A stretch of DNA of 15,662 nucleotides from CAKAHY01 sp041848045 (GTDB lineage Bacteria > Bacillota > Clostridia > Lachnospirales > Lachnospiraceae): positions 1 to 15,662 of the forward strand of contig JBGZHY010000025.1 in the NCBI GenBank assembly GCA_041848045.1, in the 5' to 3' direction. The translations under genes were made by a program, and so were the position numbers. Under the pieces are notes generated by a model. The model worked only from the letters and a program-made list of their open reading frames with translations. It was not told the DNA's origin and did not search any database. Below are positions 7,048 through 15,465 of this stretch, one piece after another. Position 1 is the first letter of the stretch. Each line of letters starts with the position of its first letter.

Positions 7048-9207
7048 ATGGAACAAAGACGGGGCAGGGTAACACTGCCGACAGATACGGATATTGTACA
7101 GGAAACACTGGAGATTATGGAAAAGCTGGGAGCGGATGCGCTGCGTGACTGTGACGGGACAGATTTTCCGAAGGAACTGCGGGAAAGCAAGGCAAAAATT
7201 TATGCCACCTATTACACCACGAGAAAGGATAATGAGTGGGCAAAGGCAAATCCCGACGAAATACAGCAAATGTATATCATGACGGATTTTTATACGGCAG
7301 AGCCGGATAAGATGCTGCGCATACCCCTGATGAAAGGTTTATATCCGGATATGCTGTGCATCAATGACAGGGATGATATTAAGCGCTGGTGGGAAGTGGT
7401 GGACAGAAGCACCGGACTTCCTCTGCCTGCCGATTCATGGCATTATGACAAGGAAAAGGGAGAGGTGATTATTCCCGAGCCTCTTGCTTTTCATGAGTAT
7501 ACCGTCAGTTTTCTGGCATATATTATGTGGGATCCCGTGCACATGTACAATGCGGTAACCAATTCATGGGAAAATGTGGAGAAGCAGATAACCTTTGATG
7601 TGCGTCAGCCAAAGACCAGAGCCTTTTCCATGCAGAGATTGCGCCGCTTTTTGGAAGACAATCCGCATGTGGACGTGGTGCGTTTTACCACATTTTTCCA
7701 TCAGTTTACGCTTATTTTTGATGAGCTGGCAAGGGAGAAGTATGTGGATTGGTACGGTTACAGCGCCAGCGTCAGCCCGTATATCCTGGAACAGTTTGAG
7801 AGGGAAGCGGGTTATCCTTTCCGTCCGGAATTTATTATCGACCAGGGGTATATGAATAACAACTACCGTATACCAAGCAAGGAGTTCCGAGATTTTCAGG
7901 CCTTCCAACGCAGAGAGGTTGCCAAGCTTGCCAAGGAAATGGTGGATATTACCCACGAATACGGCAAGGAAGCAATGATGTTTCTGGGGGATCATTGGAT
8001 TGGCATGGAGCCTTTTATGGAGGAATTTGCAAGTATCGGTTTGGATGCCGTAGTGGGAAGCGTGGGGAACGGACAAACGCTGCGTTTGATCAGTGATATT
8101 CGCGGGGTAAAATATACCGAAGGCAGATTTTTGCCGTATTTCTTCCCGGATGTATTCCATGAAGGCGGGAAACCGCTGGAGGAAGCAAAATACAACTGGA
8201 TGACGGCACGACGGGCAATTCTGAGAAGTCCTATCGACAGAATCGGCTACGGCGGTTATCTGAAGCTGGCATTGCAGTTTCCGGATTTTATTTCCTACAT
8301 CGAAGAGGTCTGCCATGAATTTAGACTGTTATACGAAAATGCAAAGGGAACCACGGCGCATTGCCTGAAGAAGGTGGCTTTCCTCAGTTGCCACGGCAAA
8401 GAACGTTCCTGGGGCGCCCATATGGTGCATCATGCTATTTACCACAAAAAGAATTATTCCTATGCCGGTGTGATGGAAGCGTTGAGCGGAGCGCCTTTTG
8501 ATGTGTGCTTTATCAGTTTTGAGGATATTTTGCGGGATGAAACTATCTTGCAGGATGTGGATGTTATCTTAAATGTCGGGGATGCTTATACGGCATATTC
8601 CGGCGGGGAATACTGGAAAGACGAAAGGGTGCTTACCCGCATAAAAGACTATATTTATCAGGGAGGCGGTTTTATCGGCATAGGAGAGCCGAGTGCCTGC
8701 CAGTTCCAGGGCAGATATTTTCAGCTGGCGAGCGTTCTCGGTGTGGAATTTGAATCAGGTTTTACCTTAAATAAGGATAAATATAACTGGGCTATGCAGC
8801 CACATTTCATTTTGGAAGATATGGCGGGTGAAGTGGACTTTGGCGAAGGGAAGAAGAGTATTTATGCCTTGGATGCCGAGGTGCTGATCGAAAGGGACAA
8901 AGAAGTGCAGCTTGCCGTACATTCTTTCGGTAAGGGAAGAAGCGTATACATCAGCGGCTTGCCGTACAGCTTTGAAAATACACGCCTGCTGCACAGAAGT
9001 ATTATGTGGGCAAGCGGCGCCGAAGGAGAGTTGCACAGATGGTTCAGCAGCAACTGTCATGTAGAGGTTAATGCTTATCTGAAAAATCAAAAATATTGCG
9101 TGGTAAACAATACCTATGAAGAGCAGGAAAGCTGCATATACACAGGAGATGGAAAAAGCTTTACCCTGAAACTTGCGGCAGGTGAAATTAAATGGTATGA
9201 GATATAG
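7048..9207 (+). CDS. gnpA: GH112 phosphorylase (1,3-beta-galactosyl-N-acetylhexosamine phosphorylase family)
   Basis: The 719 residues match glycoside hydrolase family 112, whose members cleave galacto-N-biose or lacto-N-biose with phosphate to give galactose 1-phosphate and the acceptor sugar. Some clostridial members act on galactosyl-rhamnose. Visible signatures are GRVTLPTDTD at the start, YATYYTTRKDNEWA, the YVDWYGYSASVSPY barrel segment, MMFLGDHWIGMEP with the likely catalytic acid Asp315, and a C-terminal glutamine-amidotransferase-like region (NVGDAYTAYSGG). There is no signal peptide, so it is cytoplasmic and needs imported disaccharide, but no transporter or galactose gene is adjacent. 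AAGGAG (7031-7036) lies 11 bases before the start. An out-of-frame ATG at 7040 is too close to that site. Only 32 bases separate it from aguB and no terminator is visible there, so co-transcription with the polyamine genes is likely. Confidence 0.9.
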   Translation: MEQRRGRVTLPTDTDIVQETLEIMEKLGADALRDCDGTDFPKELRESKAKIYATYYTTRKDNEWAKANPDEIQQMYIMTDFYTAEPDKMLRIPLMKGLYPDMLCINDRDDIKRWWEVVDRSTGLPLPADSWHYDKEKGEVIIPEPLAFHEYTVSFLAYIMWDPVHMYNAVTNSWENVEKQITFDVRQPKTRAFSMQRLRRFLEDNPHVDVVRFTTFFHQFTLIFDELAREKYVDWYGYSASVSPYILEQFEREAGYPFRPEFIIDQGYMNNNYRIPSKEFRDFQAFQRREVAKLAKEMVDITHEYGKEAMMFLGDHWIGMEPFMEEFASIGLDAVVGSVGNGQTLRLISDIRGVKYTEGRFLPYFFPDVFHEGGKPLEEAKYNWMTARRAILRSPIDRIGYGGYLKLALQFPDFISYIEEVCHEFRLLYENAKGTTAHCLKKVAFLSCHGKERSWGAHMVHHAIYHKKNYSYAGVMEALSGAPFDVCFISFEDILRDETILQDVDVILNVGDAYTAYSGGEYWKDERVLTRIKDYIYQGGGFIGIGEPSACQFQGRYFQLASVLGVEFESGFTLNKDKYNWAMQPHFILEDMAGEVDFGEGKKSIYALDAEVLIERDKEVQLAVHSFGKGRSVYISGLPYSFENTRLLHRSIMWASGAEGELHRWFSSNCHVEVNAYLKNQKYCVVNNTYEEQESCIYTGDGKSFTLKLAAGEIKWYEI

Positions 9208-9243
9208 AGAAAGGGGACAGGAGAAAAACCTGTCCTTTTTCTT
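9208..9243 (+). terminator. Intrinsic terminator after the GH112 gene
   Basis: GGACAGG (9215-9221) and CCTGTCC (9229-9235) form a 7-bp stem around AGAAAAA. The A/G-rich bases before it can pair further with the T-rich run after it. The run TTTTTCTTT (9236-9244) completes a typical Rho-independent terminator starting directly at the stop codon. Confidence 0.9.
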
Positions 9244-9252
9244 TGTAAAATA

Positions 9253-9281
9253 TTTACTTTTCAGCAAGGTTAGGTTAAACT
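9253..9281 (+). promoter_or_regulatory. Candidate promoter of the surface protease gene
   Basis: TTTACT (9253-9258) and TAAACT (9276-9281) are 17 bases apart, a moderate sigma-A match. The implied transcript starts near 9288, about 50 bases before the protease start codon. The position just after a strong terminator supports a promoter in this gap. Confidence 0.5.
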
Positions 9282-9287
9282 AACTCA

Positions 9288-9314
9288 TAGCGAAATTTAT
9301 GATATATTTCGTTA
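9288..9314. promoter_or_regulatory. Inverted repeat in the protease leader
   Basis: TAGCGAAAT (9288-9296) and ATTTCGTTA (9306-9314) form a 9-bp inverted repeat with one mismatch (a G-U pair in RNA) and a nine-base centre. It sits at the expected transcription start and ends about a dozen bases before the ribosome site AAAGGGGG (9327-9333). It may be an operator or a 5' stabilising hairpin. Confidence 0.4.
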
Positions 9315-9337
9315 TCATCAACAATAAAGGGGGATTT

Positions 9338-12300
9338 ATGAACAAAAGAATAGGAAAAAGGGTATGCGTTTTGATCTTGTCATTGCTGCTGGGATTGATG
9401 AACAGTTTATCCGTGGCGGCGAATACTTCCGTTTATTCGGCGGATATTCTTTCGGAAGAGGATTCGGGGGAAGAAACGGAGCTTGTCATTCGGGGAGAAG
9501 GAGAGGAGCGTTTTGCAGATTTGCATTTGGCTACGCCCTCCGACAGGTATTTGATTACCTTTTCTCCGGATACAGGCTCCGGACAAAAAGAGCTGGAACA
9601 GGCAATTTTGGAGCTGGATATGGTGGCAAAGCCGGAAGCCTTTGAATCGGTGGAGGAGCTTTCTGCCCACATACCTTCCGGGGAGGTCTTTGATGAGCGT
9701 TTGCGAAGAGTTGCCGGATTGCAGGCGAGTGCAATATTGGCACAGCAGGAAGCTCGTTCACTTTTGGAAAGTTTAAAACAGAGTCATCCGAATGTGGATA
9801 TAGAATATCACAGCTATTGGATTTCCAATACTCTGTCCGTGGAAGCGCCTTTGACGGTACTGGAGTACATCTCCGGCTTTCCGAACGTTGTGGAAAGCAC
9901 AAGGGATGAAGAAATAGAAACGATTCCTTATGAGGAGCAGGAGCCGAAGACCGTGGTGGCTTACGGACAGCTTGCGCCTGTTTTGGATGAGCGGGAGGTG
10001 GAAGAAAATCTTTCCGTTCTGCGGGCGGATAAGGTATGGGAAGATTTGCATATTACGGGAGAAGGGGTTGTTATCGGCATTATCGACCAGGCCGTGGAAT
10101 ACGAACATCCTGCCCTGATTGAGCATTTCAGAGGTTTTGATGAAGAAACACAGAGCATTACTCTGGAAGGAAATTATATAGACTTCGTGGAGGACGGGGC
10201 TTTTACAGGGGGCGATTCTCATGGAACCCATGTAACGGGTATTGTACTCGGCGGAGAAAGCGGAAAGAATGCAGAAGGAGAATTTTCTTATAATCGGATA
10301 GGGGTGGCGCCCGGCGCAAAATTTATTGTGGCAAGAGCCTTTAAAGAGGGCGTGGGCGGCACCAATGAAAATATCATCAAGGCATGCGAATGGATGATGG
10401 CGCCGGGGGGAGATCCGCTGAAGGCTCCGCAAATTGTGAATCAGAGCTGGTCGGACGGCAAGAACGATATGGATTTGTGGTTTGAACATACGGCAAAGTC
10501 CTTGCGTCAGGCGGGCATTTTGAATATTATGTCTTCCGGAAACAACGGCTCTGCCAAAGCTTTACCGGGCTCGATAGATAATCCGGGAAGCTCCGACCAG
10601 GTGTTTACGGTGGGGGCAAGCGACAATCGGAAGCTCCTGGCTGATTTTTCCAGAAGGGGACCTTCGCCTTATCCGAATGCAAGATACAAACCGGATGTGG
10701 TGGCGCCGGGCGTGCAAATTAGAAGTGCAATTCCGGGAGGAGAATATGCCTCTTATAACGGTACATCCATGGCAGCGCCGCATGTGGCGGGAGTTGCCGC
10801 CTTGATGCTGGAAGCCAATCCGGATTTGGGCGTGGAGGAGTTGGAGGATTTACTTAGAAATACCGCCATTCCAAGGACGGACGGAGAATACGAAAGCTCC
10901 CCTAATCAAGGCTACGGCTACGGATTTGTGGATGCTTACATGGCGGTACAGGCGGCCTTACATGCCGCGGGAAAGGGCGGAACTTCGGCAACGGATTACC
11001 GTTTGATCAGCGGCAAGGTGCAGATACGGGCAGAAAAGGAACAGCAAGGAGATAGTATAGAGGGCATCGCGATAAACCTGCCGCAAGTTGCTTATACGGA
11101 CAGATCACTGCGGGTGGAGATGGATTTTTATCAAAGCGATTTTTCGCCGAGTCGGATTGCGGAATTAACGTACAGCATAGAAAGCTCGGAGGGAATGGCA
11201 AAAACCTTCGCCTTTGTAAGAAATACGGCAGAATCAGATAAATTCACGGCTTATGTGGAAAAGGAAAATTTTACCGGGGAGGAGCTTTACACGCAGAAAA
11301 TCAAATTAAAAACAAAGGACGGCGTCATCTTTGAAAGTGAAGCAAGCCCGCTTTCGGTTCGGGAAGCGGTTCTTCCGGGAGAATATAAAGTGGATTTTGA
11401 GAGCGGAGATCCCGGATTTGCATATAAAGGTAATTTTTCTTATGGAGCGGCAAACTTGAATGTGGATCCTAAGCCTGTCAGCGGAAAATATTTTGCGGGT
11501 CTGAATATAGGCAGTCCTTATATGGGAGCTCTTTCGGAATCCATTTTGAAGCTGCCGAAGATAGACTTGACCGGATTGGGTGAGAATGATAAGGCGGAAT
11601 TGGTTTATCAGGAATACGCTTCCTGGGATAGTGCTGTTGTGGGTATACAAGCGGCGCTGGAGGGAGAACCGAGCACCAAGGTGCATAATTATGCAACTAA
11701 GGAAAAGGGAGTCTGGCGGGAGCGCCGTATTGACTTAAGTCCTTTTAAAGGAAAAAAGCCAAGTATATTTTTCTTCCATTTAACCAGGAATGTGTCCGAT
11801 GGTTACGGCTTGTTTATAGACGATGTAGCTTTCACCTTAAACGGCAATGTACAGGAGCTTCCGGAATTGAAGAATAAGGTTTTGCACAAGCTTGCCAAGG
11901 TGGAAGAGGGAAGTGCGGGCCTTATTGCTGCAGACGGAGCTTTGATTGAGCTGGAAGGAGAAGGCATACAAAGTCAGGCTAAAGAGCCGGAGGGACATTT
12001 CCTTTTGGAAAGGGTACCGACAAGAGCCGGCAGTATTCTGGTCGGCGCAAAGGGCTATAAAACAAAGCGTCTTAGATTTGCGGAAGGAAAAGAGGATCTG
12101 GATCTGGGAACCATAGTGCTGGAAAAAGAAAGTAAAAATCTGCCGCAGGAAGAGGAAGAAATGCCGCAGACGGCGGAACCGGGACCGGGTATGAAGATGT
12201 TGGGCTATGACAATAACAATCCTCTCAGCGGAGGAGCGGTCTTTTCTCGTACACAAACCGGGGTGGCGGTGGAGCTGGAGGCGCCGGAAGACGGCGTTCT

Positions 12301-15043
12301 GTCCCATGTGATGGTATATTTTGCAGGGGAGAATCCTTATTTCAGAAACGGAAAGGTGTCCCTGGAAATTAAACAGTTTAACGAAGCGGGCAGGTTGATT
12401 GATGTTATTGCGCCGCAGGAAGTGGAAGGAGAGGGTGGAAAATGGAATAAATATGACCTGTCCCGATACCGGGCAAGCTTAAGGGGAAAGTTTTATATTT
12501 TGATTCGGCAACTTTTACCGAAGGGAGAAGGTCCGGCTGTGGCTATTGATGCCAGTGTTCGTCCCGGAACTCTTCAGTACGGCAAAGGCTATTACTATAA
12601 CGGTGCATTTGAGAGTCTGTTCGGGCAGGGGATATTCGGTATGCCGATGATTCGCGGCTATGTCAGGACAAATGAAAATATTTGGGATGAGGACGTGGCG
12701 GATCCGGTTTTTGATGAGCACATATCCAAAGAACCCAAGGCGGAGATGTTGCTGGAGGAAGGACAAAAACCGAAGGATTTGATAATTATCGGAGATTATG
12801 AAATCAGCCCTTCCCTCGGAATGATTACCAAATACCTTAAAAAAGACGAGATTTTCCGGCTTCCGTTGGAAGAACGTATTTTGGAGATACCTTCCCATAT
12901 AGGCGGAGTAAAGATCGTTTCGATTGGAGAAAGTGCTTTCGGATATTCCTGGGGAAGGTATGAAATGAAGAAAATCGTACTTCCGGAAGGGATTCGCGAG
13001 GTCAATGAATCGGCTTTTGCCATGCTGGGCAGTCACGAGCTGGTACTTCCTTCCACGCTGGAAAAAATTTATCCGCGTGCATTTAAACAGCAGAAAATAA
13101 GCAGTCTGCATTTGCCGGAAGGCCTGCGGCACATAGGAATGGGTGCTTTTGAGAATTGCTATGATTTGGAGAATTTGTATATTCCCGATTCGGTAGAAAA
13201 AATTGAAGCCTCCGCTTTTCAGGCGAGTGCCTGGGGAGAAGCTTCAAAATTAAAGTTCATCCGCTTGCCGAAGAATGAACAGTTCACCGTGATTCATGCG
13301 GGTGCCTTTGCCAATCATAATCTGGTAACGGAGCTGGAGATTCCGGAGCAGATTACGACGATTAACGCCGGTGCCTTTAAGGGACTGGGTATCTCAAGTC
13401 TGAAGCTGCCGGGAGCCGTAAGCAGTTTAGGGGATTCCGCCTTTGAAAAATGCAGCAATTTAAGGGAAGTGGAACTGCCTTCCACTTTACGGGAAATCGG
13501 TTCATATGCTTTTTCTGCCTGCAACCTGCAGAGCCTTACCTTGCCCGTTGATTTGGAAGTCATCGACAGAAGTGCGTTTGAAAAAAATCAGCTGCGCTCT
13601 CTTGTTATACCGGAAAAGGTTCGTTTCATCAATTATCGGGCATTCGCCGATAATCCTCTGCATACTCTTCGCTTAAATACGACTTTGGTGCCAAGGACGC
13701 CGGAGCAGGGTATGGCCAAGAAGGGTTATCCGACCGGTCCGCATCCTTTCGGAGAGGCTTTAGAGCGCCTGGAAATTTACAAAGAAGAGCAGGTAGACGC
13801 GGCCTTTCGTTCGGCATTGGAGGGGAAGAATCCTCCGGCGCAGATACTGATATTGGGAGAAGAGGAGAAAAAAACAAAAACATTTGTTTCGGAAAATGGC
13901 ATGGCAAGTTTGCAGGTTCGCGCTCTTGCCGTTCCGGATGATGCAAGATTGATTTTAGAGCCTGTGGAGCTGGAGGAAGCGGATAAGGAGGCTATTGCAA
14001 AGCTTGCAAAGGGAAAGACTCTACAGCATTACGGTGCTTACCGCTTTTATCTGGCGGATGCCGGAGGGGCGAAGATAGATTTGCGTACGGAATACAGCAT
14101 TTCCTTCCATAAATCCGCTTTTAACAAAGAACAAAGAGCTTTTGGCAATGCTGTAAGACAAAATCCTCTAATGGGGGTTCCGGAAATTGTGCTGCAGGAG
14201 GAAGGCGGAACATGGGTACGTACAGGCGCTTCTTTTGCAGAGGAACAGGCGAGCGTAAGAGCGGGGCGTACAGGCAAGGTGACGCTTCTGGAGCTGAAGT
14301 ATGTGCCGAATACCTTGCCGCAGCAGGATTTGTATTACGGCATAGAAAAAAAGGATAAGCTCGCTCCTCCGAGGTTTGTCCTGCGCACAAGAGTGGAAGG
14401 GGGAAATGGAAGTGTTTCGACCTTTACGGAGGACATTCAGGATGGTTCGGAGCTTGAGGTTCGGTTTATACCGGATGAGGGATATGAACCGGATACCTTG
14501 CGTATAAACGGAGAAAGCTTTGTTTTGCAGACCTCGTTTGTCAAGCTTGTTATGGATGAGGATAAAGAGCTTGTGGTAAGATTCAAAAAAACAAAGACAA
14601 GTACGGACGACCAAGACACACAGCTTGCAGATACACCGAATGCAGGCGGAGCTTCCGGTACTTCTTTATCCACAGGGACGGCGAAAATCCGTGCAAATCG
14701 GAAAGCGGTCTGGGTACAGGATGATAGAGGCTGGAAGTATAAGGAAGCAAGCGGAGCCTATGTGCAGGACAGATGGCTGCAAATCGGAGGGCAGTGGTAT
14801 TTCTTCAATGCCGGAGCTTATATGCATACCGGCTGGCTGCAAAGCGGCGGGAAATGGTATTACTTACAGCCGGCAGCAGGAGCGGCGCAGGGCAGAATGG
14901 AAACCGAATGGATTATGGATAAGGGAAAGCATTATTATCTGGAAAGTACAGGGAGTCAGGGCAAACCGCAGGGTGCAATGTATGCGGCTGAATACACGCC
15001 GGACGGTTATTACGTAGGCGCAGACGGCGCATGGCTGAAATAA
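9338..15043 (+). CDS. Secreted bacillopeptidase F-like subtilase with leucine-rich and cell-wall-binding repeats
   Basis: This 1901-residue surface protein starts with a signal peptide (basic MNKRIGKR, hydrophobic core, likely cut after Ala28) and a propeptide-like region to about 230. The S8 domain (about 235-570) resembles bacillopeptidase F, with ACEWMMAPGG and NQSW. Its triad is Asp250 (GIIDQAV), His295 (DSHGTH) and Ser477 (GTSMAAPH), with oxyanion Asn402 in SSGNNG. Further on are a MAM-like jelly roll (about 681-836, ending LFIDDVAF), a carboxypeptidase-regulatory-like domain (847-930), a second beta-rich region (951-1115), eleven BspA-type LRR units (1191-1450), an InlB-type repeat (1683-1750) and aromatic cell-wall repeats (from 1798). 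There is no LPXTG motif. The ATG at 9338 is chosen for AAAGGGGG just upstream and for the clean signal peptide. The substrate is unknown. Confidence 0.9.
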   Translation: MNKRIGKRVCVLILSLLLGLMNSLSVAANTSVYSADILSEEDSGEETELVIRGEGEERFADLHLATPSDRYLITFSPDTGSGQKELEQAILELDMVAKPEAFESVEELSAHIPSGEVFDERLRRVAGLQASAILAQQEARSLLESLKQSHPNVDIEYHSYWISNTLSVEAPLTVLEYISGFPNVVESTRDEEIETIPYEEQEPKTVVAYGQLAPVLDEREVEENLSVLRADKVWEDLHITGEGVVIGIIDQAVEYEHPALIEHFRGFDEETQSITLEGNYIDFVEDGAFTGGDSHGTHVTGIVLGGESGKNAEGEFSYNRIGVAPGAKFIVARAFKEGVGGTNENIIKACEWMMAPGGDPLKAPQIVNQSWSDGKNDMDLWFEHTAKSLRQAGILNIMSSGNNGSAKALPGSIDNPGSSDQVFTVGASDNRKLLADFSRRGPSPYPNARYKPDVVAPGVQIRSAIPGGEYASYNGTSMAAPHVAGVAALMLEANPDLGVEELEDLLRNTAIPRTDGEYESSPNQGYGYGFVDAYMAVQAALHAAGKGGTSATDYRLISGKVQIRAEKEQQGDSIEGIAINLPQVAYTDRSLRVEMDFYQSDFSPSRIAELTYSIESSEGMAKTFAFVRNTAESDKFTAYVEKENFTGEELYTQKIKLKTKDGVIFESEASPLSVREAVLPGEYKVDFESGDPGFAYKGNFSYGAANLNVDPKPVSGKYFAGLNIGSPYMGALSESILKLPKIDLTGLGENDKAELVYQEYASWDSAVVGIQAALEGEPSTKVHNYATKEKGVWRERRIDLSPFKGKKPSIFFFHLTRNVSDGYGLFIDDVAFTLNGNVQELPELKNKVLHKLAKVEEGSAGLIAADGALIELEGEGIQSQAKEPEGHFLLERVPTRAGSILVGAKGYKTKRLRFAEGKEDLDLGTIVLEKESKNLPQEEEEMPQTAEPGPGMKMLGYDNNNPLSGGAVFSRTQTGVAVELEAPEDGVLSHVMVYFAGENPYFRNGKVSLEIKQFNEAGRLIDVIAPQEVEGEGGKWNKYDLSRYRASLRGKFYILIRQLLPKGEGPAVAIDASVRPGTLQYGKGYYYNGAFESLFGQGIFGMPMIRGYVRTNENIWDEDVADPVFDEHISKEPKAEMLLEEGQKPKDLIIIGDYEISPSLGMITKYLKKDEIFRLPLEERILEIPSHIGGVKIVSIGESAFGYSWGRYEMKKIVLPEGIREVNESAFAMLGSHELVLPSTLEKIYPRAFKQQKISSLHLPEGLRHIGMGAFENCYDLENLYIPDSVEKIEASAFQASAWGEASKLKFIRLPKNEQFTVIHAGAFANHNLVTELEIPEQITTINAGAFKGLGISSLKLPGAVSSLGDSAFEKCSNLREVELPSTLREIGSYAFSACNLQSLTLPVDLEVIDRSAFEKNQLRSLVIPEKVRFINYRAFADNPLHTLRLNTTLVPRTPEQGMAKKGYPTGPHPFGEALERLEIYKEEQVDAAFRSALEGKNPPAQILILGEEEKKTKTFVSENGMASLQVRALAVPDDARLILEPVELEEADKEAIAKLAKGKTLQHYGAYRFYLADAGGAKIDLRTEYSISFHKSAFNKEQRAFGNAVRQNPLMGVPEIVLQEEGGTWVRTGASFAEEQASVRAGRTGKVTLLELKYVPNTLPQQDLYYGIEKKDKLAPPRFVLRTRVEGGNGSVSTFTEDIQDGSELEVRFIPDEGYEPDTLRINGESFVLQTSFVKLVMDEDKELVVRFKKTKTSTDDQDTQLADTPNAGGASGTSLSTGTAKIRANRKAVWVQDDRGWKYKEASGAYVQDRWLQIGGQWYFFNAGAYMHTGWLQSGGKWYYLQPAAGAAQGRMETEWIMDKGKHYYLESTGSQGKPQGAMYAAEYTPDGYYVGADGAWLK
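12909..13690 (+). repeat. Eleven BspA-type leucine-rich repeats in the protease
   Basis: About eleven units of 21-30 residues share the pattern (I/V)xxIGxxAFxxCxxLxxLxLPxx, the LRR_5 or BspA type. Clear examples contain ESAFGYSW, GAFENCYDLENLYIPDS, SAFEKCSNLREVELPST and SAFEKNQLRSLVIPEK. Unit DNA is diverged, so this is an old protein repeat and not a recent tandem duplication. Such repeats often mediate adhesion or host-protein binding; their role in this protease is inferred only. Confidence 0.88.
14729..15040 (+). repeat. C-terminal cell-wall-binding (choline-binding-like) repeats
   Basis: The last 104 residues of the protease contain degenerate aromatic-glycine repeats: GWKYKEASGAYVQDRW, GGQWYFFNAGAYMHTGW, GGKWYYLQPAAG and KGKHYYLESTG, ending in YYVGADGAWLK. 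They resemble CW_binding_1-type repeats that attach proteins non-covalently to teichoic or other wall polymers. A Gly/Ser/Thr-rich linker (near 14590-14690) separates them from the InlB-type repeat. Confidence 0.85.
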
Positions 15044-15057
15044 AAATAAGAAGCTTA

Positions 15058-15103
15058 AAAAGGATTCGCAGGGGCGCACAGGCGCCTCCTGCGGGTTCCT
15101 TTT
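15058..15103 (+). terminator. Long hairpin terminator after the protease gene
   Basis: GGCGC (15073-15077) pairs with GCGCC (15082-15086) around ACAG. The stem continues through CGCAGG with CCTGCG (one bulged T) and through AAAAGGA with TCCTTTT. The A-rich left end and T-rich right end make it a possible bidirectional terminator. It separates the protease gene from the rRNA promoters. Confidence 0.88.
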
Positions 15104-15145
15104 GGGCATTGAGAAAATAAAAATCAGAAAAAGTGGCGGATATAC

Positions 15146-15174
15146 TTGACGTTTTATATTTTAAATGTTATTAT
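15146..15174 (+). promoter_or_regulatory. rRNA operon promoter P1
   Basis: TTGACG (15146-15151) and TATTAT (15169-15174) have a 17-base spacer, and TG at 15166-15167 makes an extended -10. A-rich sequence just upstream (15111-15132) could act as an UP element. Transcription would begin near 15181. It lies about 450 bases before the 16S gene. Confidence 0.8.
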
Positions 15175-15404
15175 ACACAACCGTACGCCAAAGTTTTACG
15201 AAATTTGCCGTACAAAGAAGCACCTTATTTTACGAGGATTATCTTGGGATAATTTACTTTTGTTCTTGATTTGTAGGCAGAAGAGAAACAGTGTCGATAA
15301 TCGACAAGGAATACTTTTTGAAAAACTATATATTGGGATAATAGTGTGTAAAAACACAATATATCAGACAATGGAGAAAAAGTAAAATTCTTATCAAAAA
15401 CTTG
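15175..15404 (+). other. rRNA leader segment between P1 and P2
   Basis: This region holds no supported gene. It contains a boxA-like GCACCTTATTTTA (15220-15232), a 6-bp hairpin ATTATC/GATAAT around TTGG (15238-15253), a small palindrome GTCGATAATCGAC (15293-15305), and two identical copies of TTGGGATAAT (15244-15253 and 15333-15342) that resemble extended -10 elements. A TTG-initiated frame across 15146-15385 overlaps the P1 -35 box and has no ribosome site. Confidence 0.55.
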
Positions 15405-15433
15405 TTGACAGTAGGAAATGGGTGTGCTAAACT
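15405..15433 (+). promoter_or_regulatory. rRNA operon promoter P2
   Basis: A perfect TTGACA (15405-15410) is followed after 17 bases by TAAACT (15428-15433), with TG at 15425-15426 forming an extended -10. Transcription would begin near 15440, about 190 bases before 16S rRNA, a normal distance for a clostridial rRNA promoter. Confidence 0.88.
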
Positions 15434-15465
15434 ATGTAAGTCGCCGTGAGGGCAACAACACAAAA

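Noticed and set aside
1660..12705. Frequent GGATCC/GATCCG sequences through the genes
   Set aside because: They arise mostly from Asp-Pro dipeptides coded GAT CCG after a G and show no regular spacing, so they are not a repeat or uptake-signal system.
12909..13690. Tandem DNA repeat or CRISPR-like array
   Set aside because: The periodicity is at protein level (leucine-rich repeats); the units have no near-identical DNA repeats with unique spacers.
15146..15385. Possible 79-residue gene before the rRNA operon
   Set aside because: It would start with TTG inside the P1 -35 box, has no ribosome site, and its predicted protein matches no family I know. The region is explained by promoters and leader.
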